Positions 55,106-62,611 of a stretch of 64,000 nucleotides of DNA are shown piece by piece. The DNA is taken from the NCBI GenBank assembly GCA_903943975.1, contig CAJAQB010000003.1:1-64000 (forward strand), given 5' to 3'. The first letter of the stretch is position 1. Every line of letters begins with the position of its first letter. Both the position numbers and the translations under genes were made by a program. The notes below the pieces were generated by a model. It was not told where the DNA came from and did not search any database. It saw only the letters and a program-made list of their open reading frames with translations. This DNA comes from Synechococcus lacustris (GTDB lineage Bacteria; Cyanobacteriota; Cyanobacteriia; PCC-6307; Cyanobiaceae).

Positions 55106-55233
55106 GCGGGTTGCGGTCTCACTTAGTGCAACTGCATGCGGGTTACGATCTCACTTAATGCAACTGCATGCGGGTTACGGTCTCACTTAATGCAACTGCA
55201 TGCGGGTTACGATCTCACTTAGTGCAACTGCAT
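55106..55233. repeat. 32-base minisatellite, four copies
   Basis: Four head-to-tail copies (55106, 55138, 55170, 55202) begin GCGGGTT and end CAACTGCAT, differing at three positions (G/A). A decayed fifth starts at 55234. There are no spacers, so it is not a CRISPR array. Confidence 0.92.
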
Positions 55234-55291
55234 GCGGGCTAAGGTTTCAGGCTGCACGCTTACAGCCGGCGCAAGCTCACATTTAGCTGCT

Positions 55292-55567
55292 TCAGTGCTT
55301 GCAGTTTTTACCCCAGAGCTGATAGCAAAAGCCATCGTCTCGACAATCAACGGCCTTCAGGGCAAATTCATAGCGTTCGGCATATTTTTTCTCAATGATT
55401 TCCGAGGGGGCCTCCCCCTTGAATTCCTTAGTGAGCTTGCAAAGCCCTTTTAACTCCGGCGGCAGGGGAACAGCCGGCACTGGGGGAGCGGCCAAAACTG
55501 GCGCCATCAAAACTGGCACCATCAAAACTGGCGCAGCCAAAATCGTTGCAAAAGCAAATGCCAGCAT
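55292..55567 (-). CDS. Small exported Cys-rich protein
   Basis: The 91-residue protein begins with a hydrophobic leader (MLAFAFATILAAPVLMVPVL) that repeats a V-L-x-x-P unit, then PELKGLCKLTKEFKGEAPSE and a C-terminal DCRDDGFCYQLWGKNCKH with three Cys. The four Cys suggest disulfide bonds outside the cytoplasm. No family is recognised. Start ATG 55567. Confidence 0.55.
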   Translation of the reverse strand: MLAFAFATILAAPVLMVPVLMAPVLAAPPVPAVPLPPELKGLCKLTKEFKGEAPSEIIEKKYAERYEFALKAVDCRDDGFCYQLWGKNCKH

Positions 55568-55605
55568 TACGCCACCGCCACGGGGCTTGGGTATTTAATT
55601 CTGCT

Positions 55606-56448
55606 CTATACCGCCGCCCCAAAACTGCGGCCAACCACTGCGGTGAGTCCCATGGCTAAGGCCCCCCAAAACAACATACGCACGGCGCCGCGTTTGATTG
55701 AGGCGCCACCGGCATAGGCGGAGAGGCCCCCCAGCAGCACCAGGGCCCCAAGGGCAGTACAGGTCACAATCTCAGTAATCGACCCCTTGGGGGCCACCGC
55801 AATCGTGAGTAAGGGCACCAGGGCCCCCACCAAAAAACAAAGGGCTGAAGTTAAAGCTGCCTGGATCGGTCGGGCCCGCAGGGTTTCGGTGATGCCCAGT
55901 TCATCGCGGGCATGGGCCTCGAGGGCATCGTGGGCGGTGAGTTGCTCGGCCACCTGCTGGGCCAACTCGGGGTCGAGACCGCGCTGGCGATAGATCTGGG
56001 CTAACTCCGCCAGTTCGCCGTGGGGGTCGGTGGCCAGTTCGTAGCGTTCCTTGGCTAGGTCTGCCCGCTCAGTATCAAGTTGAGACTGCACGGAAACGTA
56101 TTCCCCTGCCGCCATCGAAACCGCCCCGGCGACGGTGGCCGCCAAACCCGACAACATGATGTTGTTGACGGAGGCGCCGGAGGCGGCGATGCCCACCACC
56201 AGGCTGGCTACGGAAATAGTGCCGTCATTGGCCCCCAACACCGCCGCCCGCAACCAACCGACCCGATGGGAGTTGTGCCGTTCGCCATGGTGACGATCAG
56301 AGTGGTGACGATCAGAGTGGTGACGATCAGAGTGGTGACGATCAGAGTGGTGACGATCAGAGTGGTGACGATCGCCATGGCGGTGATCAGAGTGCTGGTG
56401 ATCGGAGTGCCGCCGATCAGAGGGGCGACTACTTGACGGTTTATTCAT
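55606..56448 (-). CDS. VIT/CCC1-family metal transporter with His-rich repeat tail
   Basis: The 280-residue protein has an N-terminal cytoplasmic tail of about 55 residues, mostly His, Asp, Arg and Ser, with five perfect HHSDR repeats. The core begins VGWLRAAVLGANDGTISVAS and has AGAVSMAAGEYVSVQSQLDTE, the VIT1/CCC1 family's metal-binding and helix features, with about five membrane segments. Relatives move Fe2+ or Mn2+. The tail could sense or bind the metal. It is made of DNA tandem repeats at 56291-56365. Confidence 0.85.
   Translation of the reverse strand: MNKPSSSRPSDRRHSDHQHSDHRHGDRHHSDRHHSDRHHSDRHHSDRHHSDRHHGERHNSHRVGWLRAAVLGANDGTISVASLVVGIAASGASVNNIMLSGLAATVAGAVSMAAGEYVSVQSQLDTERADLAKERYELATDPHGELAELAQIYRQRGLDPELAQQVAEQLTAHDALEAHARDELGITETLRARPIQAALTSALCFLVGALVPLLTIAVAPKGSITEIVTCTALGALVLLGGLSAYAGGASIKRGAVRMLFWGALAMGLTAVVGRSFGAAV
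56291..56365. repeat. 15-base coding tandem repeat in VIT gene
   Basis: Five perfect copies of TGACGATCAGAGTGG encode the HHSDR repeats. Degenerate copies flank it. Copy number could change in frame by slippage. Confidence 0.95.
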
Positions 56449-56527
56449 CGGCGTTGCAGTAGCACCCCCAGGCCTGTGCAGTTTCCCATTTCTGGCTACA
56501 AAGGGACATGCCTACCCAGGGGAACCA

Positions 56528-57271
56528 ATGAACCGTCACCACCAAAAAACCCTGCAGGCCCTGTTTTCCCATCCGCTCCAGCACGGGGTGCGCGCCGCCA
56601 AGGTGGAAGCGCTGTTTCGCCAGCTGGGGGCGGAAATTACAAAACTGAGTGACAGCCGCCTACAAATCCGGCTACCCCAGGGGGGTGAAACCTGGATCCA
56701 CAGCGGCGGCGGCCACCATCCAGACCTCGACAGTGAGGCGGTGATGCGGGTGCGGCATTTTCTACAGGAGGCAGGCATCAGCCCCGCCCATCCAGAAGGG
56801 GAAGCAGCTTCAGCGCGGGGGGACCAGAGCCATCGGCTGGTGCTGCATCTAAACCACCACCAAACCGATGTATTCAGTTTTGATGGTGAAGAAGTGGAAC
56901 AGGCGAGCCTGCGCCCCCATGGCCTCTGGGGCAGCGGCGAAAACCTCAGCCACCGCCACGACCGCGATATCGCCGGCCAGCGCGCCCCGCGGGACAACGA
57001 ATACCTGGGTCGCATCACTGCTGCCCTGGCCAAGGCAGACGCCGTGCTGCTGCTGGGCCATGGCAGCGGCGAAAGTGACATGCGCCAGGTGTTACTGCAC
57101 TACCTGGAAAACCACCATCGGGAACTGCTCGATCGCATCGTGGGCATTGAAACCCTCAACGATGATGGCCTCACTGACGGTGAGTTATTGGCCCTGGCCC
57201 GCGAGCACTTCGGCAATCTGCCCCATCGTCGGCCGATCAGGACCCCCGGCCAGGAGGTACGAGCAATCTGA
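56528..57271 (+). CDS. HicA-like domain fused to baeRF-like domain
   Basis: The 247-residue protein appears to join two domains. Residues 1-95 resemble HicA/YcfA: QKTLQALFSHPLQHGVRAAKVEALFRQLG in pieces, SDSRLQIRLPQGGETWIHSGGGHH and VMRVRHFLQEAGI. Residues about 100-235 look like a bacterial eRF1-like (baeRF) domain, with EYLGRITAALAKADAVLLLGHGSGES, LDRIVGIETLNDDGLTDGELL and REHFGN. HicA toxins act on mRNA; baeRF proteins are predicted ribosome-rescue factors. Its 3' end overlaps the next gene, convergent. Confidence 0.6.
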   Translation: MNRHHQKTLQALFSHPLQHGVRAAKVEALFRQLGAEITKLSDSRLQIRLPQGGETWIHSGGGHHPDLDSEAVMRVRHFLQEAGISPAHPEGEAASARGDQSHRLVLHLNHHQTDVFSFDGEEVEQASLRPHGLWGSGENLSHRHDRDIAGQRAPRDNEYLGRITAALAKADAVLLLGHGSGESDMRQVLLHYLENHHRELLDRIVGIETLNDDGLTDGELLALAREHFGNLPHRRPIRTPGQEVRAI

Positions 57272-57968
57272 AGGCCGGATCCTCACTGCCGAGCAGCTGA
57301 TCCCAAAAGGTGAAATACAAACCAAAATTCCGCTGCGGATTTAGGTGATGCAGGGAATGGTGGGCGGGCCCTATGAACCAGCGGCCAAACCAATGGTGGG
57401 GAAAGCTGGCCGGCAAGCACTCCAAACCAAGGTGATTGACCACGGCCCACACGGTCATGGTGATCCCAATCGCCAGCAGAGTTACCAAATGCAAAGGAAT
57501 CACAAAAACGATCACCGCCAGGAATAGGGCCTGGGCAAAGGCTTCTGGCAGGTCGAAGGCAAAGGAGGTCCAGGGGGTGGGCCTGCGGCTGAGGTGATGG
57601 CCCCGGTGGCACCAGCGATAGAGCCGCCGCTGGTGAAACAAGCGATGCAGGAAATAAAAGTAGCTGTCTTGGAGCAGCAACACCGCCCCATAGCTAGCGA
57701 GGGGATACCAGAGGCCATGGCGCTGAAGATCTGGATAGATCCGGGTGAAACCATGGTTGGCGGCCAGCAGGATCAGGGCAGCGGCCAGGGCAAACACCGC
57801 CGTTGCCCCCACAGACAACCAGATATCTCGTTTGATCGCAGAGCTTGGGGCGCCATGGTTTGGCCTGGCATAAAGAATCCAGTAGGAGCCCCCAGCCACC
57901 AGCAGGTAACGGCTCAGCAGCAGGGCAAACAACATCAAAACCGAGAGGAGCAGCCCAGGGATGGTCAT
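57237..57968 (-). CDS. Fatty acid hydroxylase/sterol desaturase family protein
   Basis: The 243-residue membrane protein has the His boxes HRLFH, WCHRGHHLSRRP and AHHSLHHLNP that bind a di-iron centre. Membrane segments precede and follow. ATG 57968 was chosen for the first helix; the frame to 58061 adds a non-typical start. Substrate, a lipid or carotenoid, is unknown. It overlaps the HicA/baeRF gene by 35 bases. Confidence 0.85.
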   Translation of the reverse strand: MTIPGLLLSVLMLFALLLSRYLLVAGGSYWILYARPNHGAPSSAIKRDIWLSVGATAVFALAAALILLAANHGFTRIYPDLQRHGLWYPLASYGAVLLLQDSYFYFLHRLFHQRRLYRWCHRGHHLSRRPTPWTSFAFDLPEAFAQALFLAVIVFVIPLHLVTLLAIGITMTVWAVVNHLGLECLPASFPHHWFGRWFIGPAHHSLHHLNPQRNFGLYFTFWDQLLGSEDPAFRLLVPPGRGS

Positions 57969-58140
57969 CGCCGGATTGCAAACGGAGGTTGCTTCATGGC
58001 TGTGTTCTAGGCGGGCTGGTGCGCTTTGCGTTGCAAAGAGGCGCTGTAATTTTGCGACCACCCCCAGGGTTGGAGTTGCTGGTTTGCCTAGACAAGGGCG
58101 GATCTAGTGATACATTGAGGCGAATCTTTCTTCCAGAAGC

Positions 58141-58506
58141 ATGCTCACCGGACAAGACCTCCTTGCCAAGGTCAAGGAATTCAGCGACGGTTCCAAGTCT
58201 GACCTGGTGAAAGCTTGCGGCTACGTAAGCACCAAGAAAGACGGCAGTGATCGTCTGAACTTCACCGCTTTCTATGAAGCGCTGTTGGAAGCCAAGGGCG
58301 TTGAAATTGGTGGCACCAGCGTTGGCAAAGGCGGCCGCAAGCTGAGCTACACCGCCACCGTGCAGGGCAACGGCAACCTGCTGATCGGCAAGGCCTACAC
58401 CGCCATGCTGAATCTGCAACCCGGCGATGAGTTTGAAATCAAGCTCGGCCGCAAGCAAATCCGGCTTGTGCCCGTGGGCGGTAGCGACGAAGATGGCGAA
58501 GATTGA
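58141..58506 (+). CDS. cyAbrB transcription regulator
   Basis: The 121-residue protein matches the cyanobacterial AbrB-like family: MLTGQDLLAKVKEFSDGSKSDLVKACGYV, NFTAFYEALLEAKG and a C-terminal AbrB-type strand region FEIKLGRKQIRLV. These abundant DNA-binding proteins influence carbon and nitrogen genes. A candidate promoter with a -35 like TTGCCT lies near 58083. Confidence 0.9.
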   Translation: MLTGQDLLAKVKEFSDGSKSDLVKACGYVSTKKDGSDRLNFTAFYEALLEAKGVEIGGTSVGKGGRKLSYTATVQGNGNLLIGKAYTAMLNLQPGDEFEIKLGRKQIRLVPVGGSDEDGED

Positions 58507-58563
58507 TCATCGGCTTCTAGCCCCCTGACACCCTTCGGCACTCCCTACGGTCACGACATCCTT

Positions 58564-58782
58564 GTGCTCCGTCCCCTGAGCGATCTGGAGACGGAGCTGG
58601 CTGTGGTGGCCTTGCAGGCCCACAGCGCAGTGGTGGCAGACCTTTCCCAGCTGGAGCCAGCCCAGGCCCAGCGGTTTGTTGATTTTGTTTCAGGGGCGTT
58701 GTTCGCCCTTGATGGGGAGGCCCGACGCATCAGCGATCGGGTCTTTCTTTTTGCCCCCAGTGCCATCCACATCAGTTCCTAA
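58564..58782 (+). CDS. Stand-alone mini SepF domain
   Basis: The 72-residue protein from GTG 58564 covers the core SepF fold only: LQAHSAVVADLSQLEPAQAQRFVDFVSGAL, FALDGEARRISDRVFLFAPSA. It lacks the N-terminal membrane helix and linker of the full SepF at 11957. It could join SepF polymers or act alone. Its last 93 bases overlap the convergent HD-GYP gene. Confidence 0.75.
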   Translation: MLRPLSDLETELAVVALQAHSAVVADLSQLEPAQAQRFVDFVSGALFALDGEARRISDRVFLFAPSAIHISS

Positions 58783-60333
58783 GCCAACTAGCTCCTTAGC
58801 TGCCTGGGGGGCAAAGGGGGCCAAATTGCCCAAGATGGCTGGATTCATCAGCTTGAGGCCCTTCTTACGAAACAGATGCAAGCAGGCATCCACGGCCAAA
58901 GGGTCATAGATAGTGCCCTTGCCGGCCTCAATGCAGTCGAGGGCTGCCTCTAGCCCAAGCGAGAAGCGATAGGGCCGATCGGTGGCCATCGCCTCCACCG
59001 TGTCTGCCACCGCCAGAATCCGCCCCCCCAGGCTGATCTGATCCCCCTTTAGCTGGTTGGGATAACCACTGCCATCAAGCCGTTCGTGGTGTTGAAGCAA
59101 CATCTCCGCCACCGGCCAGGGGAAACTGATTTTCTCAACCACTTCATAGCCATGCTGCACATGGGTGCGCAGCAGGTCATATTCCTGGGGCTTTAGGGCG
59201 GTGGGTTTGGTGAGGATTTCGGCGGGTATCGCAAACTTGCCGATGTCATGGATCAGGGCGGTGACCCTGATGCCTTCAATCTCCTTATCTTCTAGGCCCA
59301 GCTCCGTGGCGATGGCCACAGCCAAATACGCCACCCGGGCCTGGTGGCCGGCGGTGTAAGGATCTCGCGTCTCACTAAGACTCACCAGTGCCATAACCAT
59401 CTGCTGCATGCTCTGCAACAGTTGATCCTGGCGTTGGTGGGCAAGGCGTTCGGCCTGCTTGCGGTCGGAGATGTCTCGAATGTTGCACTGGATAACCTTC
59501 TGATCGCCCACCAGGTACACATTGCTTACAAACTCCACCTCCTTGAGGTTGCCGTCGCGGGCTTGCAGGGGTAGATCCTCGTAACGCACGTAACCCTGGG
59601 ATTGCAGTTCTGCGTAGATATCAATTGCCTTTTGCTTATCAACAAAGGCGCCGATCTCCCACAGCTGCTTGCCGATCAGCTGCTCGGGGGGCAAGCCCAG
59701 CACTTGGCCGATGTAAGGATTTGCCATGGTGATCTGGCCACTGCACCATTCCAGAATCAAGATGCCATCTTGGGCGTTCATGGCCAGCATCCGATAGCTA
59801 AGTTCTGAATTGACCAGGGCCTGCTCAGCGCGATGGATTTCCGTGAGATCAGCCACAATCAAACAACGCATCACCCCCTCAGGGGTATCCATGGTGTTTA
59901 CCGAAGCGAGCACAGCCAAAGCACTGCCATCGGCCCGATGTAACTCTAAAACTTTACTGTTGCTTTCCCCAGGTGGTTGCGAAAGCAATTGCGAGAGTTG
60001 CTGCTGCTGGTCTGCAGCCACCAGCAAGTTGCAGGCACGGCCAATCAAGGCTTCACTCTTGCAACCTAGCAACTGGGTTAAACGTGTGTTTACAAATAGA
60101 ATCAAGCCCGTGGCCGAAATCATTACCGCCCCTTCCCCCATTCCCTCCACAATCAAGCGATAGTTACGATCGGCCGTGCTACTGCTGTAGATCTGATTTT
60201 CAGCACCATCCCCCACCACCACGGAATCCAGTTCACCGCTAGTAATCGCCCGCAGCAATTCCTGGAGTTCTGCCACCTCGGTGCGCAATTGTTCCAGCTC
60301 CGGGGCCTGAGGTGGGAGAGAAGATTCAGTCAC
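58690..60333 (-). CDS. PAS-PAS-HD-GYP phosphodiesterase
   Basis: The 547-residue soluble protein has a short coiled coil (residues 10-30), a first PAS domain (about 58-170), a second PAS-PAC (about 180-295) and an HD-GYP domain. The active site reads TALIHDIGKFAIPAEIL, HVQHGYEVVEKI, and LLQHHERLDGSGYPNQLKG, which hydrolyses cyclic-di-GMP. It starts 19 bases after the kaiB-like stop, so it belongs to that operon. No membrane segment is seen. Confidence 0.88.
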   Translation of the reverse strand: MTESSLPPQAPELEQLRTEVAELQELLRAITSGELDSVVVGDGAENQIYSSSTADRNYRLIVEGMGEGAVMISATGLILFVNTRLTQLLGCKSEALIGRACNLLVAADQQQQLSQLLSQPPGESNSKVLELHRADGSALAVLASVNTMDTPEGVMRCLIVADLTEIHRAEQALVNSELSYRMLAMNAQDGILILEWCSGQITMANPYIGQVLGLPPEQLIGKQLWEIGAFVDKQKAIDIYAELQSQGYVRYEDLPLQARDGNLKEVEFVSNVYLVGDQKVIQCNIRDISDRKQAERLAHQRQDQLLQSMQQMVMALVSLSETRDPYTAGHQARVAYLAVAIATELGLEDKEIEGIRVTALIHDIGKFAIPAEILTKPTALKPQEYDLLRTHVQHGYEVVEKISFPWPVAEMLLQHHERLDGSGYPNQLKGDQISLGGRILAVADTVEAMATDRPYRFSLGLEAALDCIEAGKGTIYDPLAVDACLHLFRKKGLKLMNPAILGNLAPFAPQAAKELVGLGTDVDGTGGKKKDPIADASGLPIKGEQRP

Positions 60334-60352
60334 AAATTGTCTACCTTGCTGG

Positions 60353-60700
60353 CTATTTGTGGCGAGGGGGGGGGGGGGGCAGAAGATCCAACGCCACCTT
60401 CACCCGATGTTCACTGGCCAGATCGCCAATAATCTGACGCAACGGTGGCGGCAGGTGCTTAACAAGGGTTGGTATTGCCAGAATACGATCCTTTTGCAGG
60501 GCCTCGGGGTGGAGGCGGATATCCACCACCTTGAGATCCACTCGACCCTTCAATTCGCGATCGCAAATGCCCTGGACTGTGGCCAAGGCGGCGCTGGAAC
60601 GGTGGGAGGCACCGCTGATATAAAGCGTCAACAGATAACGCTGCTTAGAATGCTCGTCGCCATTCTCATTGCAATTGGTTGGCTCAGTATTAATGGTCAT
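60353..60700 (-). CDS. kaiB: KaiB-like protein
   Basis: The 115-residue protein aligns with KaiB: YLLTLYISGASHRSSAALATV, VDLKVVDIRLHPEAL, and ILAIPTLVKHLPPPLRQIIGDL. The fold-switching region is kept. The C-terminal acidic tail of clock KaiB is missing; a run of 14 G in the DNA (60366-60379) instead codes for Pro residues and a short basic end. Its start overlaps the kaiC-like stop by four bases. Confidence 0.85.
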   Translation of the reverse strand: MTINTEPTNCNENGDEHSKQRYLLTLYISGASHRSSAALATVQGICDRELKGRVDLKVVDIRLHPEALQKDRILAIPTLVKHLPPPLRQIIGDLASEHRVKVALDLLPPPPPRHK

Positions 60701-62466
60701 TGGAATTCACCTCGATGCTGGGAGCGAAGCAAAGTTTGTCTCTCCAGAACAAGCTTGGCCTCCTCTAACTCAGAGGTGATCAATTCAAGCTCGGTCGAGT
60801 CGTCCTCGAGTTGCTGTCTAAGAAAATCGATTTTGTTCTCAATCTCCCTGCGATTCCTTTGCGCAACACGCTGCTTGCTCTTGATTTCATTCATATCATG
60901 AAGCTTAAGACGCTCCTGCCTGTCTTGATAGGCGCTGCGGGCGGAGCCGGTGAGCACACCGTCTGTGCCAATCACCACATCCACTAATTCTGGCCCATTA
61001 CTGGTGAGCTTAAACTCGCGCACTTGATTTGAATGATTGATCCCCCTAGCCTTGACAATGGTAAGCAAACGGTTGCGTTCACCATCGCCTTCAGTGTTCC
61101 TAACTAGTATCCAAGTATCAATGATTGACGATATACCTACGACACTTTCCTTAAAGTTGTTACCATGGGAAAGAGCACTCAAAACCACAGTGATTCCGTG
61201 GCTTCTGAGCAGATCAATCACCCGAACAGCAATTGAGTTAACTTCCGTTTCACTGCCAACATGGATCAGGCTACTAATACTATCAATGGCAACTAAAGTG
61301 GGCTTGAAATTTAAAACCATCTGCTCAAGGGTGCCAATTCTCTCTTCCACTCCAGTAGCAGTAGTACGTTCACACCAAATATTCAGCAAGCCAAGATCAA
61401 TCCAGCACTTCAGATCAATCGCCACCGAGGCCATGTCACGAACCAGCTGATCGGGGCATTCCTCGGTGGAAACAAGCAACACCCTTTCGCCGCGCCGGGC
61501 AACCTCACATACAATGCTGCAAACCACAGTGGTTTTTCCTGTGCCGGTGTAACCAGAGATCAACAGGCTGGAATGTCGATAGATTCCACCATCAAGCATC
61601 TCATCAAGCTGGGGTATGCCAGTTGATATCCTTTCGCTGCCTGCAACATAGTTGAGCATCACCGCCGTGATCGGCCTCACACTAAAACCCCTGCTGGAGA
61701 TAATGAAGGGGAACTCGTTGGTGCTGTGGGCGGAACCTCGATATTTCACCAGCCGCAGCCGCCTGGTGCAGATCTCATTCTCTAGCCGTTGATCCAGCAA
61801 GATAACGCAATCAGATACATATTCCTCCACGCCATAACGGGAAAGTTCCCCCTGGAGCCCCCGTTCACCGATCACCACAGAAGTTAGCCCTCGATCGTTA
61901 AGCCAATCAAATAGGCGCAGTAGTTCAGCCCGAACAATTGGCGAATTGCCATAGCTAGATAGCAGTGATTCGATCGAATCCAGCACCACCCGCTTGGCGC
62001 CCACAGCATTGATTGCCTGGTCTAGGCGCAGGAATAAACCTTCAAGCTCAAAGTCGCCAACCGTAACCACCTCAGCGGGGTAGATGCGGCAGGATTCGAT
62101 CACAAGCTGCTTATTGTTGATCAGTTCCGGTAGGTTGAAACCGAGGCCGCACACGTCTTGACTGATGGTGAGACTTGATTCCTCAAAACTCATCAGCACC
62201 CCTGGTTCTGAAAACCTAAGGGCTCCCTGCACCAGGAACTCAATGCCAAAGATTGTTTTGCCACAGCCTGAGCCACCACTCACCAGGGTGCAGCGGCCCC
62301 GCGGCAAGCCACCGCCACTAATATCATCAAAGCCATCGATACCGGTGGGAGCCTTCTCCAGAAGGTACTCAGCCATATCAAACGGCCCAGTTGATTCGCC
62401 CAGGGGGGATTGCATTTGCCAAGACCCAGGCTTGAATGCACTAAATCTAAGCAGCTGTAGCGCCAC
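60697..62466 (-). CDS. kaiC: KaiC2-like double-domain ATPase
   Basis: The 589-residue protein has two RecA-like KaiC domains. CI: Walker A GGSGCGKT (64-71) and catalytic FEES (EE at 95-96). CII: GYTGTGKT (305-312) and TEEC (EE at 335-336). By eye, the KaiC phosphosites T426, S431 and T432 correspond to Ser441, Ser446 and Ser447 here, in ESVVGISSIIDTW. A long C-terminal coiled coil (about 514-580) replaces the A-loop region, as in KaiC2 proteins. Alternative starts are ATG 62415 and 62376. First gene of the kaiC-kaiB-HD-GYP operon. Confidence 0.88.
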   Translation of the reverse strand: MALQLLRFSAFKPGSWQMQSPLGESTGPFDMAEYLLEKAPTGIDGFDDISGGGLPRGRCTLVSGGSGCGKTIFGIEFLVQGALRFSEPGVLMSFEESSLTISQDVCGLGFNLPELINNKQLVIESCRIYPAEVVTVGDFELEGLFLRLDQAINAVGAKRVVLDSIESLLSSYGNSPIVRAELLRLFDWLNDRGLTSVVIGERGLQGELSRYGVEEYVSDCVILLDQRLENEICTRRLRLVKYRGSAHSTNEFPFIISSRGFSVRPITAVMLNYVAGSERISTGIPQLDEMLDGGIYRHSSLLISGYTGTGKTTVVCSIVCEVARRGERVLLVSTEECPDQLVRDMASVAIDLKCWIDLGLLNIWCERTTATGVEERIGTLEQMVLNFKPTLVAIDSISSLIHVGSETEVNSIAVRVIDLLRSHGITVVLSALSHGNNFKESVVGISSIIDTWILVRNTEGDGERNRLLTIVKARGINHSNQVREFKLTSNGPELVDVVIGTDGVLTGSARSAYQDRQERLKLHDMNEIKSKQRVAQRNRREIENKIDFLRQQLEDDSTELELITSELEEAKLVLERQTLLRSQHRGEFQ

Positions 62467-62611
62467 CAGAGTGCTCCTAAGTGCTACGAATAAGCGGCAG
62501 CTGGCAGCCGTATAAAGATTGGGGGAGAAAACAGAAAAATAAAAGGTTTAGCTATTGATAAACTTGCTAAAACTGCAAACCAGCTAGCTATTGCCATGGC
62601 ACAGCCAAAGT

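Noticed and set aside
55106-55233. Looked like a short CRISPR array
   Set aside because: The 32-base units abut with no spacers, and no cas gene is nearby; it is a minisatellite.
56080-56436. Plus-strand frame with VVTIR repeats
   Set aside because: Antisense of the HHSDR repeat region of the VIT gene.
60353-62466. Core circadian kaiBC
   Set aside because: No kaiA nearby, Ser at the Thr phosphosite, C-terminal coiled coil and the missing KaiB acidic tail point to the KaiC2/KaiB2 type; the clock set is probably elsewhere.
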